From assembly GCA_021234535.1 (NCBI GenBank), contig CM037843.1, positions 9,174,979-9,238,978 on the forward strand: a stretch of DNA of 64,000 bases, given 5' to 3'. The position numbers and the translations under genes are program-made. The stretch is from Stichopus chloronotus. Lineage: Eukaryota > Echinodermata > Holothuroidea > Aspidochirotida > Stichopodidae. Shown one piece after another: positions 37,301-49,300 of this stretch (its first letter is position 1; each line of letters opens with the position of its first letter). A model generated the notes under the pieces. That model made no database searches. It saw nothing but the letters and a program-made list of their open reading frames with translations, and was not told the DNA's origin.

Positions 37301-40300
37301 TTCTTCAACCTAACCATTGTTGTTGTTTAGAAGATATTTTGTCCAATCTGCACATAAATCTGCAATGGCTTCTTGGCAAAATGGTAAAACTGTAGTGTAC
37401 TTTGAATGTGTCACAAGTTTGTGGATATCGCCATTTCTGTATATATCTGAAATGGTGTGACACCAACACCGTCGTGTATGGTGCTTTAGTAGTGTAGATG
37501 GTGTTGAATGTCGCATTTGAATTATTCCATATTTTGGCACCTGAGACATCGATTGCATACATTCCAAGGACCAGATCCATTTTTCCCAACTGGAAATCGT
37601 TATCACTTGTAGCTATAGCATGGATAAAACAAGGAGAAAACTATTAAAACTTTTAAACAGTTTAGAAGAGTCAACTCTGCAGAGCTGTATCTGGCTCCAG
37701 AACTTTCCCCTAGTTGTGTTTGCTCAAACAGAATTTTCTCTTTATAAGGTTCAACCTGTCACTCAGTGGAGATGACATTTGGTGTTATTTACCCTTAGTC
37801 TAAGACCATTGACTGTCCCATCTCAGCGGCATTCAGTCCCTGTTTAGAAACACCTCCCTCTCCTCATTAGGGGTTTTTGTCTACGGATTTCCTCTGGAGG
37901 GGCTTATCTGCTTCCAAGTGTGTTTTTGGGGAGATTTCTTGTAGTGTCACGTATTGTGGCCTTCTGGTCACCTATTTAGCATGCAGTTTTAGTAAGAATG
38001 GGATTGTTCCCTCTGTTTGTTAACTTGCGTTTTTGGAGTTTATTCAGACCCCAAGAGCACTATTAGGACATAGAAGGTTGCAGTGTTACTGTGTAAGGTA
38101 AGTTCCAACTTAAGTCATTGGGAGACAAAACATGGATAAGCAAATAAGGATTACTTCCAGATTGTTTAATGGAAAAAAAACCTTTCAAAATATTCCACCA
38201 CTGCCGCATACATGTCACTCTCAACTGCTTTTCCAACCTGTCCTTATGAATCGCAGTATCTGTGTAGTTAAAAATAGACTTGCAGTGCCTGTAAAGCCTC
38301 CTGTATCACATACATCCCTTCTTGTTGTTGTCAGCAGGGTCTGTCTCAATGCTACAGAATCATGTGGAAGAAAAGAAGGAATGGTGGGCATACAGAGGAG
38401 TGTTATGATTGCTTTGAATGGTATTAATTCATCACCGTGACCAGAGAAGTTAGTATCTTGAACTGTTATAAAAACTCACAATGTTACCAAAAAAATTTAA
38501 AACCTCAAACTGGTGTAAACTACTAATGTGACCAGAGAATTTAAAAGTTTAAACCAGTATATACTCATAACAACACTGTAACCAGAGAATTAAATGGCCT
38601 GAAATGGTATAAACTCATCAGTGATGCTAACCAAAGTATTTCATAGCTTAAATTGGTATAAGCTTATAGTGTGTCCTAAGAATTTATTAACTTTGATAGG
38701 ATATAAACTCATAGTTTAATGAGAGAATTTAATAGCTTATCATTTTTTGAGACATTGTGTAATCAGAGAATTTAGTTTGCTTGAAATGTAACCAAAGAAT
38801 TAAACAGCCCAAAATGATGGAAACTGAAAATGTAGCCAGAATTTTAGAGCTTGAAATGGTGTAAACTCAACAGTGTTGCCAAAGAATTTCAATAGCTTAA
38901 AATGGTGTAAACTTAAACACTTGCAAATAATTCATTAGCTTGATATGGTATAAGCTCACACTGTTACCAGAGAATTTAATGGCTTGAAATGGTATTAACC
39001 TATCAATATAAGTTTAACAGCTTGAAAGAATGAACCCATGATGTAACCAGTGAATGCAGTAGCTTGACTTGTAATGGTATAAAATCATCAAATTAACCAG
39101 AGAATTCAATGGCTTAAAATGGTATAAACACATAATGTAACCAAAGAAGGATAGCTTCAAATGGTGTTAACTTCAAACCAGATGGAGAATATAATAGCTT
39201 GGAATGGAATTGATGAGCTTTATATGGTTTCAACTCTTACTGTATCTGAAGAATTTAATAGCTTGAAATGCTATAAGCTGGTAGAACACAATGTGTTACC
39301 GCAGCATGTAATAGTTTGAAATATGCTATTCAGTCATGATGTAATCAGATAATTCATTGTTGAATAGAGAATTAGCTCACCGAAGTTTGGTGACGATATG
39401 CTATGCAGCAAGTTATCCCTTGGTCGTTCCTTCCCCCAAATTTTTACACCTACTCAACATAAGGATTCTAGCACATGGGGTATTGATTAGTAATGGGATG
39501 ATCATTCTAATCAGCCACGTAAATATACTTCATTTTGATTGAGTCAGAAAAAAATTATTTCAGTCACTTTCCAACATTGATGAACAAACACTGAACCAGT
39601 TTATATATCAAATTTGCTATCACCTCTCAGCAGTCATCTACAACAAATAATTTGGTTGACATGGCCAGTAACTTCTAGAGCTGCTAAATGTATGATGCAG
39701 GTGTCTATGAATGATGTACATGGCATTTTATGCCTTACGGATTCCCTTTTGCTAACAAAACAAATTGCCTCAACAATTCACCCACTTTTACATTGTTTCT
39801 TCATGCGATTGAGATGTTTGCAGATGTGTTGTGATAAAATCTGTGAAATGTGACGTTTCTATAGTCCTCACATCATAGTTCTAACTTTTAAGTTCAGTAG
39901 ACAACAGTGTAGCTGGTTGCTTTATTCTGTACTTTTGTAGGATGCCAGACTATTACTAGTCCCCAGACAAATACCTCCCTCGTGCTATTTTCCAGGGCAT
40001 TTGGCTGGGGCTATTTGTCCAGTCATGACTTTGTAATCTTCAGGTTAGTGAAAGTTTTGGACCGAGGACAACTTATGACCAGCATGTATTGTAGTGGTTG
40101 TAAGGTCTCTGGTCACAAATTTGTGACAGTTGAAAGTGACTTAAAATTTCAGGGAAACATTAAACAGTTTGTAAATAGAATGCCCCGTTGACTCCAACAA
40201 CAGATCAAACTCACAATTGGTGCCCCGCTCAAGCAGTAACAGAAGTATTGGATATGACATAAAGTAACATGCACTACTTTATGGAATTTGGTATCTGATT

Positions 40301-43300
40301 GATAGCTTATGTTTTTTTATACACAGTAAGAATTCTCAGCTGCTATTGGCACATTACAGTCAGGTGACAGTGAATTATCATGTAATACATGGTCAATTTT
40401 AGAATAAAATGACCTGTGCATAAATACAATGAAACTGTATGTATGGCAACTTGACGGTATTTACTATCACTTGAAGTTACCTGTACGTAGTATTTACTGT
40501 AAGCCCTTTGCATGAACGCATACAAAAACGACTATTAAAATGGCTTGAACTTCTACTGCATCTGTTTATTGGTGGCTTGACTGTGGGTATATGTGCATGT
40601 GTGGTGTGTGGTTTGATCTACAAATACAAGCGAACATATCAATCATAGGTAAACAAATTAACTGTGTAAGGTTAGTCCATACAGATCTAGACACGAGTTA
40701 ATATTATTAACATTAACAAGTTTGCAGCACGCCACCTAAATATAGTAATCTGAGGTACACTGTAGACCGACAGTATTTTGTCATTTGCTATCTTATACAA
40801 GACAATTGTGATAATTTGTCAGTTATGAGCAAACCTTATTGACAAGTTGTAAATTGTGTTTACCTTTTCTGGGGGTTCATTTTGAATGAAAATGTGGTTA
40901 TTTACAAACCCAAATTTCCTTCTTTTTTTTTCATCAAAATGTCACTGTATATGAATGTACAAGGCTGATACAGTACTGGACCTATGCATCAACTGAGGAT
41001 ACCGCATTCTCGGGGGTTAATGCTATAGCTGCATACATTCAGGCTGCGCCCTCGTGCATTTCTTTCATTAACCCCTAATGTGTATTATACTGTAATTAAT
41101 GCACGATTAACCTTTCGTCGATAAGCATGGCAAATTCCTTACCATTTAATTGACCTCACTTTCAAGGAAACATTTACACATTTACAGTTTAGGTCAGTGT
41201 ACATTAATTTGAACAAGCAATGTTCATAAATTCACATGTCAAGAATGGTGGCATATAATTGACCTAAATTTCAAGAAAATAGAAACCTACAGTTTAGGTC
41301 AAATTAGGTAAAATTCTGATTGTTCACGCTTATGCCGCCAAAGGCTTCTCGTCACATTGTCTGTTACTTGTTATTATGTATGTTGCTTTGTAGAAAATTT
41401 CCTGATGAAGTGTGTGACTGACTTTTAAGGGGCATCCATGTTGTAAAATAGGTAATACAGTAAGCACTTTCAGCATTGCAATGTTTTGGCTGTGCGTGGT
41501 CGTGACTCTGCTTGGATTTGTTTGTTGTATACAAGTATATTGTCAACTTGTAGTCTCAGTTTACATTCATGTCTGAGCAAACTTCATTCTTCAGCTGAGT
41601 ACATTATAACTATCACAATATATGAACTAATAAGTTTTGCCTGAACTTTGGAGTTCCTGTTGTTTCTTTCTTCACAATCATTTGGTTTGGACATGACTGT
41701 CTGCATGCTATTCTAGGGACCACTTGTTTTTTCCAATTTGCAATTCATGGTATTGGTTCCCTCTAAATGTATTAACTGGTATTCTCATATGTTTTTCCAT
41801 GGTGTTTTAGAGTTGCCAATATTTACTTTGTGCAGACTTTAAATCTTTCACTGGCTTAATTTTGGTGTCCAAATTTTAATCGTTTAACGTTACCAATGCA
41901 CCAATTTTGCGATGTTACTTTTCTTACCTTGCAAGTTTGCTGTCTTGCATTCTTCAAAGTATAAACAGAAATATGAAAATCTATGTGGGAATTTCAATGT
42001 CAATGATGTCATATTTGTAGTTGCTTCTTTCTTCATCTCCAGGTTTTCAGAATTCAGGACAACTTGCCTATCGAACGAGCCAACCGTCTCGCTATGGCAG
42101 GTAAAGTGTCTTTGAGAGTTACTCATTAACATATTTTCTCACTGGTTCCATCTTTCACTATGTAAATAACAGTTGTACTCCTTATTTTTGCTATCAGAGT
42201 AACTGATATTTACCATCAGACATTGCCTATAACTGAAGGTAAATGCTATTTTGGATTTGCCCCTCCCTCCCATCTTGGCAGGAAACCACCTCTTACCTGA
42301 AGTTTTATCGAAAGAGTGTAAATCAGGTTTCGCTCGGAGGGACAGACTCACCCAAAGGGCCTGGCCAACAAAGTTGAAAATTTGCCATTCATACAAGTCA
42401 AGTTCATCGAAGTGAAGCATTGTCTACAAAAGCAGCAAAACCACTTACATTTCTCTTCAGACAGAAAAGTAGTTTTAAGTGTAAATCTCTCCACAAGCTC
42501 TTCCACTGAAGTTCTATTGTCATGTAGCGGATGAAAAGTGGCTTAAGGATGAAAAGCAGCGTAATTTCATTGGTTGTGTGCAGGTTAGAATAGTGAAGTC
42601 AGTACAGAAATGAAAAACAGAGTCATGAAACCCTTTTGTCAGTGGAATTTCTTTTAATTACTTCCTCATAATTGCTTACTTTTAATTACTCACTTGTGCA
42701 TTATATTATAGTAATATATCAAGCTTATTGGGGTTTAGTTGACATGGCTGTATCTTTCTGGTTTGCTGTATCTTTCTGGTTTGTATGTTTCTTCTTATTT
42801 TAAAAAAAAAAGTTACCTGAGGACAATCAGAGTCATCCCATGTTCAGTGCATCAAATATCATCTTTCAAGTTATGAATGCAGCGTAGTTTACAATGTCAT
42901 TTCATGGAACATTGCAATATTTAGCATGCATACTATGCTGACATCATAGAAAGTTAAATCTACAAAGTAATTTCGAACAGCCTCTTTGGGGTTGATTGAA
43001 CATGGAAAGTTGTGAAATGGCTTACACAATAACCTCATCAGATACACTATTTCACAGCCAACTGTTTTTCTGTTCCAGAATTCCATGCTGGTAGCAGACA
43101 CTGGTCAAAATCAGTGCCATATGCCTACAGTAATATGTAAACAGAGACAGTCAACATAGAACGTATCATTATGACACCGTTTGCCCAATGCTCCTCAACT
43201 TTTGTGTCCTATGCACGTTCTGCTTCATTCACCGTTTCACAATTCCAGTGTGCCTTCGAAAAAGATAATTTATCTGCAAAGCATCAATCAAATCTGTGAG

Positions 43301-46300
43301 ATTTCCTTTGGCATCGAAAGGAAAACAAAATTTTCACTTATTATTGACAGCATGCTGCCTCACTCGTCACAGGGCAGAGATGAGAGTCGAGCTGGTTAAT
43401 GTTGAAACTTCCTTTTTCTTTCATGTTGAATGGATCATTAACCCCATGTACTATGGCTGGTCATACAAACATTGCCAATAGGATATTACATGTTAACCTT
43501 TTTTTTCTTTTTTTTTTTGGTGAAGACAATGCACGGAGGGATGGGATTTGCTTTGTGAAGAACAATGTCCTCAAACTGTGACAAGTTCTGACAAGTTGAT
43601 GATTGAGAAATCTGGTATGAGAACACAAAAGAAAAATGTTTTTATTTTGGTGTTTTGTGCAACTTTAAATTCATACAATCCTATTCTTTAGTTTATAGAA
43701 GATTCACAGAAAGAAAAACTGAATGTGTGTTCATTGATTGTAATGTATGAAGTAAGCCCCATCTCATCCACCAACCCTCTCAGTTTGGAGACGATTTTGT
43801 GGAGTGATTTCCATCATAGACTATTCACTCTGGTTGAGGTCTGCTTGTAGACATGTTTGTATGAGATGGAAGACAGAGGGGGTGTTACGATGACAGAATT
43901 TTAAGGATGACGGGAAGGTTTTAGAAGGAAACCTGACCTAACATTCGGAGTAAAATCACAAGCTCAACTACTGCCGTACTACTGCCATACATCTGTCAAT
44001 TGATATCAGTCCTAGTGACAAGGTTTTGCCAAACCAGTGGTTGAAACTCACTACAAAGTAAAAATTTTGTGTCTTCATGTAGCAGATTTGGTCAGGCTGA
44101 CCCACTTGGTCAGTCTCCTTCGTTTGTTGGTAAATTTCAGACATGTATGCAAGCGGTAGGCAAGGACAGTTTACTACTGTACTACAAGGGCAAACCTATG
44201 TTGTGCTACGATCCACACTGAAGGACACCAGCTGCCTGAGATGTCTGTGCTTGCTCTTTAGTTCCTCTGTCTTTCACCATGTAGGTAAAAGCAAAACACA
44301 ACAATCAAAACGTTGTAGATTTCATGCTAAAGCTTCAAGTCTTCAAGCAAAGATTGCCCAGGTCATGCTTAAGTCGTGAAATCCACCAAAAAGCACTGTG
44401 GACATTTTCATGCTAAGATTGTGCTAGTAGTTGCCATTTTGTAATGCTGCCCCCAGTTTGTTCTGCACCTCCTAAGCGCCTAAGTTTTAGTGTTCACATT
44501 TGTTGTATTAAACTGGTTCAACAGCCTCCCCTTGTGCCTTTTAATGGTTACATTGTGTTGTAATTTGACTTCTTCTGCTTTGGTTCATTTTCCAAGATTA
44601 CAGATCGTGTATTGTACACCCAGAGATCTGAGATTCAATTGTACCCCCATATGTTTTGAAGTGATATCCACTTAATAGATTTCTTGTATAGGGTGACAAA
44701 TCTCCAGGATGCTTATTCAGAAACCATCCCTGACTCTCACTAGTTCTGCTGGTATTCTTTCATCCATCTCGACCAATCTGCGCCCAGGTTCTCAGTTTTG
44801 GGGCTTAGTCAAGTGGAAGATTCGTTTAACTTTTGCTGGTTACTGGTTTCAAAGTTTCCTTTACCTACGAATTGTCTAAGCTATCAACGGCAGTATGACT
44901 TGAATGGCAAAAGGAAATATAGTAATTGTTATTTCTAAAACGGCTGAATTTTTTATGTTTTAAAGGAATGGTTCAGAATTTTCACGTGAGCCTTTGTCAC
45001 CCACTTCCTCCTACAAGCCTCTCCCTATACATTGCATTTTTTGTTTCAGTTGAAAGATGTCTTTGCACAAATGAATCCAAAATGTCAACAATTTCAAAAG
45101 ATAGACTTCAATTTTTCTGCCCCTTACCCTTCCCAGGGAGATTCCCTACACATTTCAATTGTAAATAATTTAGAGTGTTGTCTATTATCTTCTATCATTA
45201 TTGTTATTAAATTTATACAGCGCCTTTAGTAAAATGTTATTCAAAGCAATTTAAAATAAAGTGAAGGTAAACAAATGAGAAAAAAAAATTGCAGAAATTA
45301 TGTACAACGTGCTGTAACTTAGGCCTCCATCTAGTCATGGAAAGCAATGTAGAACATGAAGAATGTGATAACTACTATATGAAGAACATGATGACTCAGC
45401 TTACATTTTGTTGCTTTGTGCCCAAACAGGGCTCCAGCCATGCTTTTCAAGCCCATACTGATGCTTGTCAGCTGGCATGAGAGGCAGATTGCCAAACTTT
45501 AAGGCTGGGGAAAAAGTTAAGAGAATGTTAAAGAATTAGAGGTCCAATACTAAAAAGAACATTCAAATGTAAAATTACCCTTTGTGACATGCAGGCTTGC
45601 CAAAACTTCGTTTCTAAATACCAACATAGGTTGTCACTTCTTGGCAAAAAATGTAGCCCAAGAATAAGTAAACGAAAATGGCATCATTCACAATCTCAGG
45701 ATATTGTACCTGCAACACAAATTCCAAATGGGAGGGGGACATCTTAGACCCCTCCCCCCACTGAGAAAGCTATTCAGCCACCCTTCAGAATCCTCTTGGT
45801 AGTACTACGGTGTTAACTATCCCTTGAACATCAGAATTGTTGGTTGTTCTTTTCAGTTGAAATTTGCTGCAGCGCAATATCATCCGTTGACTGCATCAAA
45901 TCTTGAACATCTCTAATTGTTGCATTTCTTGTACACTACTGTACAGACTCTTTGTAAAACATTCAGGGACTAAAGTGATGTTTTTTTTTAAAGTTATGAA
46001 TAATTTGCTTCCCTTTTCTCTGGACTGAAGACAAAAGATTCCCCCAGTGTTGGTAATAACTCTATATTTGACTGCATTGTTCTTGTTAATTGGCTAGTAA
46101 GACTGTAAAAAGTTTGGCATCATACACAAGTGGTGCTGCCTCTCACCGATGCAGAAAATTTGCGAACTGTGCTTGCCAGGATGGCTAAAAATATGGGAGA
46201 GGAGAACAGGAAAGCTTTAATTAATTCTTATCCCTACTCCCATCTCCCAAAGTGGTTGTATTCTGTTCCCTGTACTTCCCTTGTCAGAAATCATGTTGTC

Positions 46301-49300
46301 TAATGTAAATGTGAAGACTTTCAGTAGAGTTTTCGATAGCAATATTTTTTGCTTTTTTTGTAGTGGGTAGGAGCCAAGATATGTTTTAGTCATTGCTATA
46401 ATGGTCACAATTATTTTTCATCCCAAAGTCACAGCAAAGAATGATACCTTTATATTACCATCATACCTAGATTCTGCTATCCCTCATCCCCTAGGATAAC
46501 TTACCACTTTTTTAGAATGAAGTGTTTCATCACACTTTGACATCTGGGTATGCTGAGTCTGACTTACAAAAGAAAATCAGGTCATGTCAGAAGCACAAAT
46601 GGTTGTGGAATTTTTTTTCTGGATAGCAGAGATAAATCTAATTGAATCTTGTTGCATCATTCTCACACTTGAACAAATGACTTCCTTCTTTTTTTTTTTC
46701 ACACAGTGGTACAGAGAACTCACAGGCTGACTATACCAGTACCTTTTGAAATATCATTACAAATTCCAAACCTCTCATGTGCATAGAAGGCAAAACCTGC
46801 AATCCTCTTTCAAAAATTTGCAACATGTATGATTCATTTTCACAATGTTAGATTATTTTGTTTCAGAGGTTACCAAGATACGTACCAGGAAAGAAGCTGG
46901 CAGTCCCAAGGAAGAAGCGGTCCTCAGCAGTCATATCCTCACCATGACGGAACTGCGCCGTATGACGTGAGCGGTCCTCCTCGTGGTCCTGGACCAAAGT
47001 CTTTTCATGGTGGCAGGTACAATCCCTACCCACAAAGCAGGCCAAGGGACAGTTTTTCTTCGCGGGTAAGTTATACGCTAGTACACGTTTGTGGTCATAG
47101 TTTTCAGATATTGGCTGGGATCCCCTGAGATAAAGAATAAAAGTGAAGTAGTGCATGTAACAAATCCTCACCCAGAAGTGATTTTGCACATGAAGCAACT
47201 TTCAAATGCGCATAGCATTGTTTAAAAGTAAATGTTCCTTTTAAGCAGGTCATTGCAGAAACGGATTGTGGAAACGGATTCCTTGACAAAAATGTGCCAC
47301 CAAAAATGTGTGCAATATCAAAGTTTACAAAGATGATCAAAGAGTAACGAGCTTAGAAGATGAGTTCTTTAAGTGGTAGTTGGAGAATCCTGTGGAGATG
47401 CGAGAGGTGGATGCTATTGTAATAAGGAGAAGAAGTTTGATTTTAAAAAGATTGTTTGACAGCTGCTGGTCCAGTTCAGATCATGGTTCTTGTAAGAACA
47501 TTGTGGAAAGTCACACATCAGTTGTAGCATAGTACCATGTGCTACAGTCGCTGTGTGGGGAGAAGTTATACCTTCAAATAAAAATATGCAAACTGGTTAT
47601 TAGGCTCAGGATATTTCAAATAGTCACATGGGGAGATTGGAAATGAGGTCATTTGTGACCAAGAGAGCTTTGCTTTGCCTTCTTTCACTTGATAACCCAG
47701 GGAGTGTTTAATATATAAGATTGGCTCATTATTATTGTCCCTTCGGCCTTCATTGATTACTCATATCAGCTCCTAAAATCAGAACTGTCTGATTCCTAAC
47801 ACATACCTGTTGGATACCGAGGTACTCGACAAAAATGTGAGGTTTATTGTTAACTTTGGCTCTGTTGACGACTGGTACCTCACAGTCAGTGCCTTTGGTT
47901 CTTACTTCTGTAATATGTGCACTTACTTCTCATCAGGTCATTTCAACTCATTGTCATTCATATTTGGTGAGAGTCCAACTCCTGTTGGCCCATTACAGTC
48001 AGGTGACCATGCAGTATCTTCAAATAAAGCTCGGTCAATTTTGGAGTAGAATCACAGTCAATTTTAGAGTAAAATGACCAGCTGTTGAATACAATAACAC
48101 TGTGTTCAGTGCTATCATGCACAGAACAATGGTGGTACTTTGTCAATCGCATGCAAACGTTTGAACATTTGGTGAATTGTGTTTACCTTTACTAGGGGTT
48201 TGATATGAATGAAAATGTAGATACTACCAAGCCAACTTTTCTCTCGTTTTCATCTCTTTCTTAAAAAACTCTCTATTTGTATGAATGAAGAATTTTAATC
48301 GGCACTGGAACTCTGCAGCAACTGATGGATAATGAACGATCAGGGGTCAATGCTATCACTGAACTCGGACTGTACCCTTGTACATAGTTTGAATTAAGCC
48401 CTGATCATGCATTCGCCCCCTGATAATCCATGGTCCAGAGTTGATTAATTTTTCACTTTGATTCACCTGAAATAATAGCAGGTATGACAGATAACATCTG
48501 GCACTGACCTGAAAGAGTGTTGTTGCTCACCTTACAAAGGAAACAGGTTGCAATTTTGGAACCAGGTAGTAAATGTGGTGCGTGCACCTGCATTTCCGAA
48601 GTTACCGGAAAATCACTAATATTTCTTTCCACCATTGCTGACATGAAACTGTCTGTGTGGGATTTAAGATTGTGTTGTGATGGGGGGAAAAAAATTAATA
48701 TTCCATCATTTAGAGGATTGAAATGAAATACCAAACATGCAGTTTAGAAATGTTGGTCGTGTGGCTCTTTGTTTGTGGTGTAAAAAGTTGAGTTGGAACT
48801 TAACAAAGAGGAAAAGTTTTTTTTTATATCCACCTATTTCAATCTGATTCTCACTTTACAGCTATAGTTCCAGATGTTGGCTTTATGTCCTCTTACTTCG
48901 AACAGATGGAATTTCGTACAAATTGATGACATTTTCCCTATATTGCCAAATTGTGTTTTCGGCAGCCATATTTAATTATACAGCTGCTGGCTGTCACTGT
49001 CAATCCTCGTTGGTTACTTCACCTCCTCTTCCATGCCTCTTCCATGCCTCTTCCATGCCTCTTCCATGCCTCTTCCATGCCTCTTCCATGCCTCTTCCAT
49101 GCCTCTTCCATGCCTCTTCCATGCCTCTTCCATGCCTCTTCCATGCCTCTTCCATGCCTCTTCCATGCCTCTTCCATGCCTCTTCCATGCCTCTTCCATG
49201 CCTCTTCCATTCCTGTAGTCGCTTCTCCGGAGTCACTTTCTGTAAAGTTCATCATTTCTGTCCTGTTCAAGAGTTGCGTCAATTACCAAAGTTTAAATTA

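Larger units (their letters stand above)
16336..42042. other. XRN2 giant intron, 25,707 b
   Basis: The largest intron by far. Recognised contents are a 57-bp-arm palindrome (17789-17911), a palindromic interspersed element (18600-19100), a CpG-dense patch (20570-20720), a hairpin with a CRE (24841-24954), a foldback element (25090-25425), a 41-bp minisatellite (26751-27894), a CT-rich run (30350-30450), a short triplicated unit (32364-32465), a GT microsatellite (35361-35392), DR1-type repeats (35410-35960), an exon-like island (36261-36338), a degenerate ~48-bp array (38416-39362) and a second palindromic element (40337-41130). The other stretches (16336-17788, 19101-20569, 20721-24840, 27895-32363, 32466-35360, 36339-38415, 39363-40336, 41131-42042) show nothing I can name. 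Confidence 0.75.

Noticed and set aside
46685..46750. Strong polypyrimidine-CAG acceptor just upstream of the 46867 exon
   Set aside because: Reading on in the needed phase meets TGA before the real exon, and no donor restores the phase.
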